A DNA stretch of 32,339 nt from Oscillospiraceae bacterium (GTDB lineage Bacteria > Bacillota > Clostridia > Oscillospirales > Acutalibacteraceae): contig SVPD01000026.1 of assembly GCA_015066045.1 (NCBI GenBank), positions 1 through 32,339 of the forward strand, given 5' to 3'. Positions within the stretch are counted from its first letter, which is position 1, and the number at the start of each line of letters is the position of its first letter. Of this stretch, positions 1 through 6,425 are shown piece by piece. Made by a program: the position numbers and the translations under genes. The notes beneath the pieces are model-generated. The model was not told where the DNA came from, did no database searches, and worked only from the letters and a program-made list of their open reading frames with translations.

Positions 1-293
1 AGACCGTCCATCCCCTGTGTGGCCACTATTCCCGCTACCACAGTAGCAAAAGCTGCCGTAGGTCCTGCTATCTGGATACGGCTGCCGCCGAGAAAGGATA
101 CGGTAAAGCCCGCAAAAATGGCCGTGTATACACCGTTAGCCGGCTCCACACCTGAGGCAAGAGCAAGAGCTATGGAAAGCGGTAATGCGATTACGGCTAC
201 AATAACACCTGCGATAACATCCTTTACAAGCTGCTCTTTGGAATAATTTTTCATCACCGAAAAAAGCTTCGGCTTAAGGTAAAAGCTTTTCAT
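1..293 (-). CDS. SulP-family anion permease, N-terminal part (cut by window edge)
   Basis: The visible 97 residues begin MKSFYLKPKLFSVMKNYS, followed by hydrophobic segments with IALPLSIALALASGVEP and GGSRIQIAGPTAAF. These match the first transmembrane helices of SulP/SLC26 sulfate-bicarbonate-dicarboxylate permeases, whose conserved segment after helix 2-3 contains G-x-x-x-x-I-x-G-P-T-A-A. The family has 10-14 membrane helices, often followed by a cytoplasmic STAS domain; those parts lie outside the window, so substrate cannot be judged. The ATG at 293 follows an AGAGGGGAC ribosome binding site, and a promoter lies at 337-365. Family assignment is firm; the transported anion is unknown. Confidence 0.85.
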   Translation of the reverse strand, partial: MKSFYLKPKLFSVMKNYSKEQLVKDVIAGVIVAVIALPLSIALALASGVEPANGVYTAIFAGFTVSFLGGSRIQIAGPTAAFATVVAGIVATQGMDG

Positions 294-336
294 TTACGTC
301 CCCTCTTTTATAACTAAAGGATTTTTTAACAAGAGA

Positions 337-365
337 ATATTAACACAGAGCCTCAGGCTTTTCAA
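337..365 (-). promoter_or_regulatory. Promoter for the SulP permease
   Basis: On the minus strand TTGAAA (365-360) and TAATAT (342-337) are separated by exactly 17 nt, a good vegetative sigma-A match. It would give a leader of roughly 35-40 nt before the start codon at 293. Confidence 0.55.
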
Positions 366-449
366 GGAGATTTTCAAAGTTTGGAAATTTTCATCATTTA
401 AGGTTTTCTGCAGGAAATTTTTTGGTGAAAATTAAGATAAAAGGCACAG

Positions 450-477
450 AAAATGACGGGCACTGAGTGTACCCGTC
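450..477 (-). terminator. Possible terminator after tspO
   Basis: Just downstream of the tspO stop the minus strand has GACGGG...CCCGTC arms with an additional inner CACT/AGTG pairing, then ATTTT. The hairpin is clear but the U-tract is short, so termination efficiency is uncertain. Confidence 0.4.
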
Positions 478-488
478 TGTCTTGTATA

Positions 489-965
489 CTAATTGATTAA
501 AGCAGTGGCCAGATTAAGATAAGAGGCAAAGGCTACCCATATAACATAGGGCACGTTCAGCCATCCCGCCTGAGCTTTAATGCGAAAAAACATTACCGTC
601 ATAGCACAGACAGAAATCAGAAGCAGTACAATGTCGGCAAAGCCCACCCACAGAAGCTCAAAGCGGAAGAAAAGAATGCTCCACAGAAAATTAAACACAC
701 CGAGCTGAAGCCAGTAAACCGTCAGTGCATTTTTCTTTACATCCTTCGGTTCATCGGCTCTGCTGATAAGATAGGCACTGTAGCCCATCAGCGCGAAAAG
801 CACCGTCCACACCACGGGAAAAAGCCACTGAGGCGGCAATAAGGGCGGCTTTTCATATTTCAGAAAGAAATCGGAAAAATTACCCGCTATAAGTGCCGAG
901 AGAGCTCCGATACCCTCGGCAGTAAAAATGTAAAAAAGTATACCGTACAGCTTCTCTTTTTTCAA
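489..965 (-). CDS. tspO: TspO/MBR family tryptophan-rich sensory protein
   Basis: This 158-residue protein is predicted to be an integral membrane protein with five helices. It has family hallmarks: EKPPLLPPQWLFPVVWTVLF after helix 1 (Pro-rich loop then W-x-x-V-W), Q/N-x-x-W in LGVFNFLWSILFF, and W-L-N-x-P-Y-x-x-W near the end. TspO proteins bind porphyrins and other hydrophobic ligands and are linked to stress signalling or tetrapyrrole handling; the exact role in Firmicutes is unsettled. The start is TTG (965-963), preceded by AAAGGGG at suitable spacing; no upstream ATG fits and the next in-frame Met lies inside a conserved helix. It lies 123 nt downstream of the dehydrogenase in the same orientation and may be co-transcribed with it. 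Confidence 0.9.
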   Translation of the reverse strand: MKKEKLYGILFYIFTAEGIGALSALIAGNFSDFFLKYEKPPLLPPQWLFPVVWTVLFALMGYSAYLISRADEPKDVKKNALTVYWLQLGVFNFLWSILFFRFELLWVGFADIVLLLISVCAMTVMFFRIKAQAGWLNVPYVIWVAFASYLNLATALIN

Positions 966-1088
966 AAAAATACACCCCTTTTGTATTATTTTATGAAGAA
1001 GAAAAAGTTCTTATTCATAAAAAACAAAAGGGATGGACCGCATCTGTGCCTCACAAAGCAGAAATATATCCGTATTCTGCCCGAAGAC

Positions 1089-1880
1089 TTATTTCAGTAT
1101 CATACCGATAACCTCTACCTGTACCTTTGGCGGAAGAGCATCCAGAAGACGGAGAAGAGGATTACGGTTTATGTTATAGATATATTTCGGTGATTTCGAC
1201 TCGAGGGCAGAGAGGACCTTTTCGGCTATTCTTTCAGGCTCTACGTGCTTAGACTCCACACTGTCCACTATCTTTTTAAACCTTTTGGCCATAGATGTGT
1301 AAAGCTCTGTTCTGTCCACAAATTTGTCTATAGCAGTGGTCGAGATATTGAGAAGACCTGTCTTGACCGCACCGGGACGGATGATGCTGACGGGAATGCC
1401 GAGAAGATTAGTCTCCATTCTCAGAGAGTAGGCATATTTTTCAAGTGTTGTTTTGGTTATGCCGTAAAGGCCGTTAAAGGGAAGAGGATCGAGAGGTGCC
1501 AGCTCACTGGAGGTAATGACTATCCTGCTGCCCTTATGCATTAAGGGGAAAAATATCTTATTTATACGGTAAACACCGAAAACATTTATGTCAAAAATCC
1601 TGATAAAGCGCTCCTCATCCATTTCGATGAGAGAGTCCATATCATAAATACCCGCAGTATGTACTATAGCATCGAGAGAATCGGTTTCTTCCTTTAATTT
1701 TTCGTAAACAGCCTTTACCGATCCGGTGTCGGTAACATCGCACTGCCAGAATTTTTCTGCCTTTACCGTGTCATCCTCACGGTAATCCATACCGTAAACC
1801 CTGTAGCCCTTTTCGGTAAGAAGAGAGCATATAGCCTTACCCATACCGCCTGAGGCACCTGTAACGAGAACCTTTTTCAT
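1089..1880 (-). CDS. Short-chain dehydrogenase/reductase (SDR family)
   Basis: The 263-residue protein is a classical SDR. The dinucleotide-binding TGASGGMG lies at residues 7-14. An HTAG (74-77) stands in for the usual NNAG. The catalytic serine is at 124/125 (VITSSE) and the Y-x-x-x-K pair is Y139/K143 (YGITK). Length and motif spacing are normal for SDRs acting on small alcohols, ketones or lipid-like substrates. The C-terminal substrate region is not diagnostic, so the substrate is unknown. The ATG follows AAAGGAGAAAAG. It has its own strong promoter (1916-1944) downstream of the metK terminator, so it is transcribed separately from metK. Confidence 0.88.
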   Translation of the reverse strand: MKKVLVTGASGGMGKAICSLLTEKGYRVYGMDYREDDTVKAEKFWQCDVTDTGSVKAVYEKLKEETDSLDAIVHTAGIYDMDSLIEMDEERFIRIFDINVFGVYRINKIFFPLMHKGSRIVITSSELAPLDPLPFNGLYGITKTTLEKYAYSLRMETNLLGIPVSIIRPGAVKTGLLNISTTAIDKFVDRTELYTSMAKRFKKIVDSVESKHVEPERIAEKVLSALESKSPKYIYNINRNPLLRLLDALPPKVQVEVIGMILK

Positions 1881-1915
1881 TTATCTTTTCTCCTTTTCAG
1901 ATTTTTCTTTAGAAC

Positions 1916-1944
1916 ATTTTAACTCAAAGCTGAGTCTTTGTCAA
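1916..1944 (-). promoter_or_regulatory. Promoter for the SDR gene, with a dyad in the spacer
   Basis: On the minus strand a perfect TTGACA (1944-1939) and TAAAAT (1921-1916) are separated by 17 nt. The spacer holds an inverted repeat ACTCA-AGCT/AAGC-TGAGT, which could be an operator; no regulator is recognised nearby. Confidence 0.7.
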
Positions 1945-1946
1945 TT

Positions 1947-1976
1947 AAAAACGGGACTGCTTGTCCGCAATCCCGT
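1947..1976 (-). terminator. Intrinsic terminator of metK
   Basis: Downstream of the metK stop codon the minus strand forms ACGGGA-TGC...GCA-TCCCGT followed by TTTTT. Its T-run abuts the -35 box of the next gene. Confidence 0.7.
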
Positions 1977-1987
1977 AAAATTCATTT

Positions 1988-3172
1988 TCAGATGTTTGCC
2001 AGAGCCTTGATTTCAGCGACCTTGTCTGTCTTTTCCCACTGAACGTCAAGGTCTTCTCTGCCCACGTGACCGTAAGCGGCGAGCTGACGGTAGATGGGAG
2101 CACGAAGCTTGAGAGTGTCGATGATAGCGGCAGGACGAAGGTCGAATACCTTGTCGATGATGGCGCTGATTTCCTCGTCACTGATTTTACCTGTGCCGAA
2201 GGTATCCACCATTACCGAAACGGGCTTAGCCACACCGATAGCGTAGGCGAGCTGCACCTCACATTTGGAGGCAAGACCTGCAGCTACGATATTCTTTGCC
2301 ACATAGCGTGCTGCATAGGCTGCACTTCTGTCCACCTTGGTGGGATCCTTACCTGAGAAGGCACCGCCTCCGTGACGGGAATAGCCGCCGTAGGTGTCAA
2401 CGATAATCTTTCTGCCGGTAAGACCGCTGTCACCCTGAGGACCGCCTGTTACGAAGCGGCCTGTGGGGTTGACATAAATCTTAGTATCCTCACGCATAAG
2501 AGATGCGGGAATGATAGGCTTTATTACGTGCTCGGTGATGTCCTCTCTGATCTGTGCGAGCTCCACGTCTGCACTGTGGTGAGAGGAAACAACCACTGCA
2601 GTAACTGCTACGGGCTTTCCGTCCTCATATTCCACGGTTACCTGACTTTTACCGTCAGCACGGAGATAGTCAAGTGTGCCGTTTTCTCTTACCTCGGTAA
2701 GTCTCTTTGCCAGCTTATGGGCCAGAGAGATGGGCAGAGGCATAAGCTCCTCTGTTTCGTCGCAGGCAAAGCCAAACATCATACCCTGGTCACCTGCACC
2801 GTGGATATTATATTCGTCCTCTTCGCCGCTCTTTCTTTCGAGAGACTTATCTACACCCAGAGCGATGTCGGGAGACTGCTCATCGAGTGCTACAAGCACT
2901 GCACAGGCATTACCGTCGAAGCCCTTGTCACCGCTGTCATAACCGATGTCACAGATAACCTTTCTGGCTATTTTGGCTACATCGGGCTTATAGGAGGAGC
3001 TGATTTCGCCCATAACGAGAACCTGACCTGTGGTAACGGTGGTCTCGCAGGCTACTCTCGCCATAGGATCGTGAGCGTAAATATCATCTAAAACTGCGTC
3101 TGAAATCTGGTCACAGATTTTGTCGGGATGTCCCTGTGTTACGGACTCGGATGTAAAAAGATGTTTTGCCAT
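1988..3172 (-). CDS. metK: S-adenosylmethionine synthetase
   Basis: MetK makes S-adenosylmethionine from methionine and ATP in the cytoplasm, usually as a homotetramer. The 394 residues match the normal bacterial length. Diagnostic motifs are all present: [19 protein letters not shown] at the N terminus (methionine/ATP site), [11 protein letters not shown] in the middle, and the phosphate-binding [19 protein letters not shown]. The ATG at 3172 follows AGAAAGAAGGAAT. The gene is preceded by a SAM-I riboswitch with its own terminator, so the product represses its own synthesis at transcription. No anomaly was seen in the coding region. Confidence 0.98.
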   Translation of the reverse strand: MAKHLFTSESVTQGHPDKICDQISDAVLDDIYAHDPMARVACETTVTTGQVLVMGEISSSYKPDVAKIARKVICDIGYDSGDKGFDGNACAVLVALDEQSPDIALGVDKSLERKSGEEDEYNIHGAGDQGMMFGFACDETEELMPLPISLAHKLAKRLTEVRENGTLDYLRADGKSQVTVEYEDGKPVAVTAVVVSSHHSADVELAQIREDITEHVIKPIIPASLMREDTKIYVNPTGRFVTGGPQGDSGLTGRKIIVDTYGGYSRHGGGAFSGKDPTKVDRSAAYAARYVAKNIVAAGLASKCEVQLAYAIGVAKPVSVMVDTFGTGKISDEEISAIIDKVFDLRPAAIIDTLKLRAPIYRQLAAYGHVGREDLDVQWEKTDKVAEIKALANI

Positions 3173-3230
3173 TATAAATTCCTTCTTTCTTTTAAAATCT
3201 CTATAAATTACTGTAATTTCCTTAACAGGC

Positions 3231-3253
3231 TTTCACGGAAATACGCCGTGAAA
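3231..3253 (-). other. Second hairpin immediately after the SAM-riboswitch terminator
   Basis: TTTCACGG and CCGTGAAA form a perfect 8-bp inverted repeat whose first arm shares part of the terminator's T-tract. It would form only in read-through transcripts in the metK leader. It could stabilise the leader or compete with the end of the terminator; function unknown. Confidence 0.4.
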
Positions 3254-3283
3254 AAAGCGGTCAGTTTCGCATTAACCGACCGC
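3251..3283 (-). terminator. Riboswitch-controlled terminator ahead of metK
   Basis: On the minus strand GCGGTCGGTT, a short loop and AACTGACCGC form a 10-bp stem (one G-U pair) followed by TTTTTT. Placed directly after the SAM-I aptamer, it is the expression platform: it forms when SAM is bound. Confidence 0.85.
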
Positions 3284-3290
3284 AGACTAA

Positions 3291-3388
3291 ACCTTATCTT
3301 CCGGTCATACCGCAGGATTTAGCACCTTGCATAAAGCAGGTTGCCGAGCTTCGACGGGCCTGTTCCCTCTGCTACTCTTAATAAGGAA
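3291..3388 (-). promoter_or_regulatory. SAM-I (S-box) riboswitch aptamer
   Basis: On the minus strand the leader has the S-box signature in order: CCTTAT (P1 5' arm) with AAGAG, then GAGGGAACAGGCCC, GAAGCTCGGCAACC, AAGGTGCTAAATCC, and finally AGATAAGG, which closes P1. All the conserved core blocks are present and correctly spaced. It senses S-adenosylmethionine and acts on metK through the following terminator. This supports the metK assignment independently. Confidence 0.95.
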
Positions 3389-3407
3389 ATATTTAATTTA
3401 CTCTCGT

Positions 3408-3436
3408 AGTATACCAACTAAAGGTTATCTTGTCAA
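3408..3436 (-). promoter_or_regulatory. Promoter for the SAM riboswitch-metK transcript
   Basis: TTGACA (3436-3431) and TATACT (3413-3408) on the minus strand are spaced by 17 nt, a near-consensus vegetative promoter placed about 20 nt before the aptamer. Confidence 0.75.
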
Positions 3437-3456
3437 GATATGTGGAAAAAGTTTTT

Positions 3457-4044
3457 TTATTTCACATACTTTTTAAGTCTTTCCACCACGGTTTTAATCA
3501 GAGGATAGCTGATTACGGAGAGCATTACACCCTTTATGCCGTTTACTGCCGTAGCACCCCATACTGCCGTCCATATGCCGGCCTCGTCGAGGGTGATGCC
3601 TAAAAAGTGCTTAAAGAACAGAGGTGCAATGAGATAGTTAGCAAAGAAGCCGACCACCAGAATGGAGACGGTGCCTGCCACACAGGCAAGCAGAAGCCCT
3701 TTCAGACCTTCGCTTTTTTTCATTCTGCGGTAAACGGTGCAGAAGGGCACCACATAGGCGCAGCCTACGAGGAAGTTCATCAGATTTCCGTAGCCCATCT
3801 GTGTACCTATGCCCTTTACGATAAGCTCGATAAGATTTTTAATCAGCTCCACCGCCACGGCGCTTACGGGACCGAAAAGCACACCCGACACCATAGCGGG
3901 CACATCACTGAAATCGAGCTTCAGATGGCTGAGAGAGGGTATGACGGGAAACTCCAAAAGGAAAAGCACGAAGCTCACCGCCGAGAGCATACCTATTATG
4001 CAGAGCATATAAACGGATTTCACGGATTTTTTGTTTTCTTTCAT
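3457..4044 (-). CDS. ribU: ECF transporter S component, RibU-like (riboflavin uptake)
   Basis: A 195-residue integral membrane protein with about six hydrophobic segments. It has features of ECF-type S components: an early helix with small residues (GMLSAVSFVLFLLEF), the loop SHLKLDFSDVPAMVSGVLFGP that recalls RibU proteins, and KNLIELIVKGIGTQMGYGN. S components bind one vitamin and dock with a shared EcfA1A2T energising module encoded elsewhere. The FMN riboswitch directly upstream points strongly to riboflavin as substrate. I chose the ATG at 4044 because AAAGGGTG lies just before it; the longer frame would start on a GTG that is itself part of that ribosome binding site. Confidence 0.88.
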   Translation of the reverse strand: MKENKKSVKSVYMLCIIGMLSAVSFVLFLLEFPVIPSLSHLKLDFSDVPAMVSGVLFGPVSAVAVELIKNLIELIVKGIGTQMGYGNLMNFLVGCAYVVPFCTVYRRMKKSEGLKGLLLACVAGTVSILVVGFFANYLIAPLFFKHFLGITLDEAGIWTAVWGATAVNGIKGVMLSVISYPLIKTVVERLKKYVK

Positions 4045-4084
4045 AAAAATCACCCTTTAAAGAGATATTATAAAACTCTCCAAG

Positions 4085-4115
4085 AAAAAAACGCCTACGG
4101 TAAAATACCGCAGGC
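4085..4115 (-). terminator. FMN-riboswitch-controlled terminator
   Basis: On the minus strand CGCCTGCGGTA and TACCGTAGGCG form an 11-bp stem with a three-base loop, followed by seven T. It sits between the FMN aptamer and the ribU start and is the likely off-switch. Confidence 0.85.
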
Positions 4116-4135
4116 GAAAAACACAGAAAATATGT

Positions 4136-4270
4136 TTTCTTCTTCCGTCCGGACTGTAACCGTCGGCTTCGGAATCACACCGAATCTGCACGAAGTTTTA
4201 CTTCGGCTCGTGGGCTAAGGTCAGAGACCTATTACCACCGGTGAGGAATCACACCTCGCCCTGAAGATAT
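4136..4270 (-). promoter_or_regulatory. FMN riboswitch (RFN element)
   Basis: The minus strand carries the RFN core: ATCTTCAGGGCGAGGTGTG, ACCGGTGGTAATAGG, TAGCCCACGAGC, ATTCGGTGTGATTCCGAAG, CCGACGGTTACAGTCCGGA and the closing AAGAAGA. The order and conserved blocks match the family. It binds FMN and, through the following terminator, shuts off the vitamin transporter gene when flavin is plentiful. Confidence 0.95.
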
Positions 4271-4281
4271 TTTATGGTTAT

Positions 4282-4310
4282 ATAGTAGCACTGTTGAATT
4301 GGTTTGTCAA
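4282..4310 (-). promoter_or_regulatory. Promoter for the FMN riboswitch-ribU transcript
   Basis: TTGACA (4310-4305) and TACTAT (4287-4282) on the minus strand are separated by 17 nt, about 12 nt ahead of the aptamer. Confidence 0.7.
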
Positions 4311-4333
4311 GAAAAACAGTAACGTAAGACAGA

Positions 4334-4789
4334 TTATTTTATAATGAGAGCATTTTCAAAAACCTGCTTACAGCCGTAAACGCTTACCTCCACAGTGTAA
4401 GCTCCCGGCTCCGGTGCTTCTACTTCCGGTTCAAAATAAGATGCATTACCAACGCTGAATTTCTCTCCGCTTTTAATCAGTATCGGCTGAGACTCCTCAT
4501 CCAAACCTATACCGCCATAGTATGAAATGTACTTTTTCTCTCCATTTTCTATTTTATAAAAATCAGTCTTGGCGTGATACAGACTTTTACCCTCAAAAGG
4601 TCTGCCGACATTTTCGCAAAAGCAAGCAACAATAATAGCCTCCCCTTTAGGTAACTCAATACTTTCTCCTGCAGAAATTTCAGTACCGTTGATTTCTACA
4701 GTGTAGTCGATTTCGATGGGCTTATCACCGTAGATTAATCCTACGAAGAATAAAATGATTGATAACAATAAGGCTTGAATTCTGTACAT
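4334..4789 (-). CDS. Small secreted or membrane-anchored protein of unknown function
   Basis: 151 residues. The first 20 (MYRIQALLLSIILFFVGLIY) form a signal peptide or single N-terminal membrane anchor; the rest is hydrophilic and looks like a beta-sandwich, with alternating strands such as IEIDYTVEINGTEIS and GAYTVEVSVYGCKQVFENALI. Two Cys in AIIVACFCENVG and one in VYGCKQ could form a disulphide if exported. I recognise no family. The ATG follows GAGGAGATTTT and a consensus promoter lies at 4841-4869. The next gene downstream has its own promoter, so this is probably monocistronic. Confidence 0.7.
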   Translation of the reverse strand: MYRIQALLLSIILFFVGLIYGDKPIEIDYTVEINGTEISAGESIELPKGEAIIVACFCENVGRPFEGKSLYHAKTDFYKIENGEKKYISYYGGIGLDEESQPILIKSGEKFSVGNASYFEPEVEAPEPGAYTVEVSVYGCKQVFENALIIK

Positions 4790-4840
4790 AAAATCTCCTC
4801 CTGTCAGAAATACATATTTTTTACTTGTGCTTACATTTTA

Positions 4841-4869
4841 AATATAGTACATCTAAGTACAAATGTCAA
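4841..4869 (-). promoter_or_regulatory. Promoter of the small secreted protein, with a dyad
   Basis: TTGACA (4869-4864) and TATATT (4846-4841) on the minus strand are separated by 17 nt. The spacer carries GTAC...GTAC arms around six bases, a possible operator overlapping the promoter. Confidence 0.7.
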
Positions 4870-4943
4870 CATGAATGCAGAAAGATAATCATTCCTCTAT
4901 AACAACATTTTAAAAAAGCTGTTTTCCCTGATTTTAATGCCAC
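4866..4943 (-). CDS. Doubtful 25-residue ORF
   Basis: A GTG codon preceded by GAAAGGATG at about 8 nt opens a 25-codon frame (MALKSGKTAF...) rich in Cys and hydrophobic residues. Its stop codon lies in the -35 box of the downstream promoter. There is no homology I can recognise and no clear promoter. It may be chance or a decayed remnant. Confidence 0.15.
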   Translation of the reverse strand: MALKSGKTAFLKCCYRGMIIFLHSC

Positions 4944-5072
4944 ATCGGTATCATCCTTTCTTCAAAAATTACTGCTATATTATTAAAGTCTTAAAAGACA
5001 AATTTTGTTACAATAAATACCAAACATTTAATGCTATTCATATATATAGTTATCAAACTTTCAAAAAGTAAC

Positions 5073-5110
5073 AAAAAAATATCGCAGTTTTTTATCTCTG
5101 CGATATTTTT
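5073..5110 (-). terminator. Terminator of manA
   Basis: AAAAATATCGCAG and CTGCGATATTTTT form a perfect 13-base pairing flanked by A and T runs, so it can work on both strands. It follows the manA stop by 16 nt. Confidence 0.8.
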
Positions 5111-5126
5111 AAAATTAATTTTCAAT

Positions 5127-6086
5127 TCACACTCTCGTCTCAAGCACCGTAACGGCACCTAAAATCTCTACCTCGCCGAGACCTGCGGGGATAAAGACGC
5201 TTTCGCCCTTATAAAGAGTCACGCAGCTTTCACCGTGCATAATAACACCGTTACCCTCTAATGCCACCAGAGAAACGAATGAGCTTTCGTCGGCGGTAAG
5301 TGTGGCCTTTTCCTCGATATCAAGTCTCTTTACGGTGAAAAGGTCACAGGAGCAGAGCAGAGTCTCACTGTAGCCGTCCTTTTTCTCGGTTTCGCCCTGA
5401 GGCTTGCCGTCGGCAGGAATAGCGACAGTGCTTGTGACATCGATAGCCTTTTCGATGTGAAGCTCACGGGGCTTACCGTTCTGGAGTCTGCCGTAGTCAT
5501 AAACACGGTAGGTGGTATTTGAGTTCTGCTGAACCTCGGCTAAAAGGATGCCCTTACAGATAGCATGGAGTGTACCTGCCTCGATGAAGAAAATGTCTCC
5601 CTTTTTAACCTTTACTCTGTTTACATATTCGAGGAGAGTGTTTTCCTCGATGCTTTTTCTGAATTCCTCGCTCGTTACATCCTTTTTAAAGCCGAAGATA
5701 ATCTCTGCATCATCGTCACAGTCTACGATGTACCAGGCCTCAGTTTTGCCGTATTCACCCTCCACACGCTGAGCGTATTCGTCGTCGGGATGCACCTGAA
5801 CGGAAAGATTATCCTTGGCATCGATAAGCTTTATAAGAATAGGGAAATCGGAAAATCTCTCACAGTTTTTACCGAGCCAGCCCTTGCCCTCATTACCGAG
5901 AACATCGGACAGAGCTCTGCCCTTAAAGTCACCGTTTTCGACGATGCTCTCCCCTGCCTCGTGACAGGAAAGCACCCACGCCTCAGCCTGTCTGTCAGCG
6001 AAGGAAACGATGTCATATTCTCTCGAAAGTCTCGTGCCGCCCCAGATGTAATCCTTTACGGCGGGTGTAAGCTTTAAAATTTTCAT
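5127..6086 (-). CDS. manA: Mannose-6-phosphate isomerase, class I
   Basis: Zinc-dependent cupin enzyme interconverting mannose 6-phosphate and fructose 6-phosphate. The 319 residues fit the short Bacillus-type ManA. Zn-site motifs are visible: QVHP at 97-100 (Q97, H99), E116 in KTEAWYI, and H174 in EAGTLHAI; R194 in TTYRVYDYGR follows as in the family. The start is the ATG at 6086, preceded by CAGGAGAGTG; the open frame extends further upstream but that part holds the promoter. Neighbours do not form a mannose pathway. Downstream is a strong terminator, so it is probably transcribed alone. Confidence 0.95.
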   Translation of the reverse strand: MKILKLTPAVKDYIWGGTRLSREYDIVSFADRQAEAWVLSCHEAGESIVENGDFKGRALSDVLGNEGKGWLGKNCERFSDFPILIKLIDAKDNLSVQVHPDDEYAQRVEGEYGKTEAWYIVDCDDDAEIIFGFKKDVTSEEFRKSIEENTLLEYVNRVKVKKGDIFFIEAGTLHAICKGILLAEVQQNSNTTYRVYDYGRLQNGKPRELHIEKAIDVTSTVAIPADGKPQGETEKKDGYSETLLCSCDLFTVKRLDIEEKATLTADESSFVSLVALEGNGVIMHGESCVTLYKGESVFIPAGLGEVEILGAVTVLETRV

Positions 6087-6114
6087 ATTATCACTCTCCT
6101 GAATCATATTATAT

Positions 6115-6143
6115 ATTATATACTGTATTTTTATCAAGTGCAA
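6115..6143 (-). promoter_or_regulatory. Promoter of manA
   Basis: TTGCAC (6143-6138) and a perfect TATAAT (6120-6115) on the minus strand, 17 nt apart, with a leader of about 25 nt. Confidence 0.65.
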
Positions 6144-6155
6144 GGAGGTTTTTCA

Positions 6156-6425
6156 ATGGGCAGTCAGACGACCTTTATAATCATCTGCCTTATCATATCA
6201 GCGGTTATTACGGTGGTTGTTTTCGTAAAATCCCGACACTTTTTCCGCTGCCTTTTTCTTTCCTCGCTTTCCGGAATAGGCTCTCTTTTCACCGTCAATA
6301 TCCTCAGTCAGATGACGGGAGTAGCCTTGGGCATAAACGGAATAACGCTCTCTGTCAGTGCTCTGGGCGGTATTCCCTCGGTCATAGCCATGCTGGCAGC
6401 AAGATATTTTATGTTAGCCCGCTAA
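6156..6425 (+). CDS. bofA: BofA-like (pro-sigmaK processing inhibitor family) membrane protein
   Basis: 89 residues with three hydrophobic segments. The C-terminal pattern VALGINGITLSVSALGGIPSVIAML matches the conserved part of BofA-type proteins (N-x-x-T-x-x-x-x-x-x-x-G-x-P-x-x). In Bacillus, BofA sits in the outer forespore membrane and inhibits the SpoIVFB protease that activates sigma-K. Many Clostridia keep a BofA-like gene of less certain role. The start is the ATG at 6156 behind a full AAGGAGG, not the GTG further upstream. Its last 12 bases overlap the 3' end of the convergent amidase gene. No sigma-A promoter is obvious, consistent with a sporulation sigma factor, though I could not identify the site. 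Confidence 0.7.
   Translation: MGSQTTFIIICLIISAVITVVVFVKSRHFFRCLFLSSLSGIGSLFTVNILSQMTGVALGINGITLSVSALGGIPSVIAMLAARYFMLAR

Larger units (their letters stand above)
4790..5126. other. 337-base AT-rich gene-free stretch
   Basis: It contains the promoter of the small secreted protein (4841-4869), a doubtful 25-codon ORF (4866-4943) and the manA terminator (5073-5110). The remainder (about 4950-5070) is AT-rich with no recognisable gene or RNA. Confidence 0.7.

Noticed and set aside
981-1193. 70-codon plus-strand frame beginning between tspO and the SDR gene
   Set aside because: Most of it overlaps the SDR gene antisense, the product has no recognisable features, and there is no convincing ribosome binding site.
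2372-3091. 239-codon open frame on the plus strand opposite metK
   Set aside because: Antisense shadow of a highly conserved gene; no ribosome binding site or recognisable protein.
5565-6077. 170-codon open frame on the plus strand opposite manA
   Set aside because: Shadow frame in a clearly coding region; composition not protein-like and no ribosome binding site.
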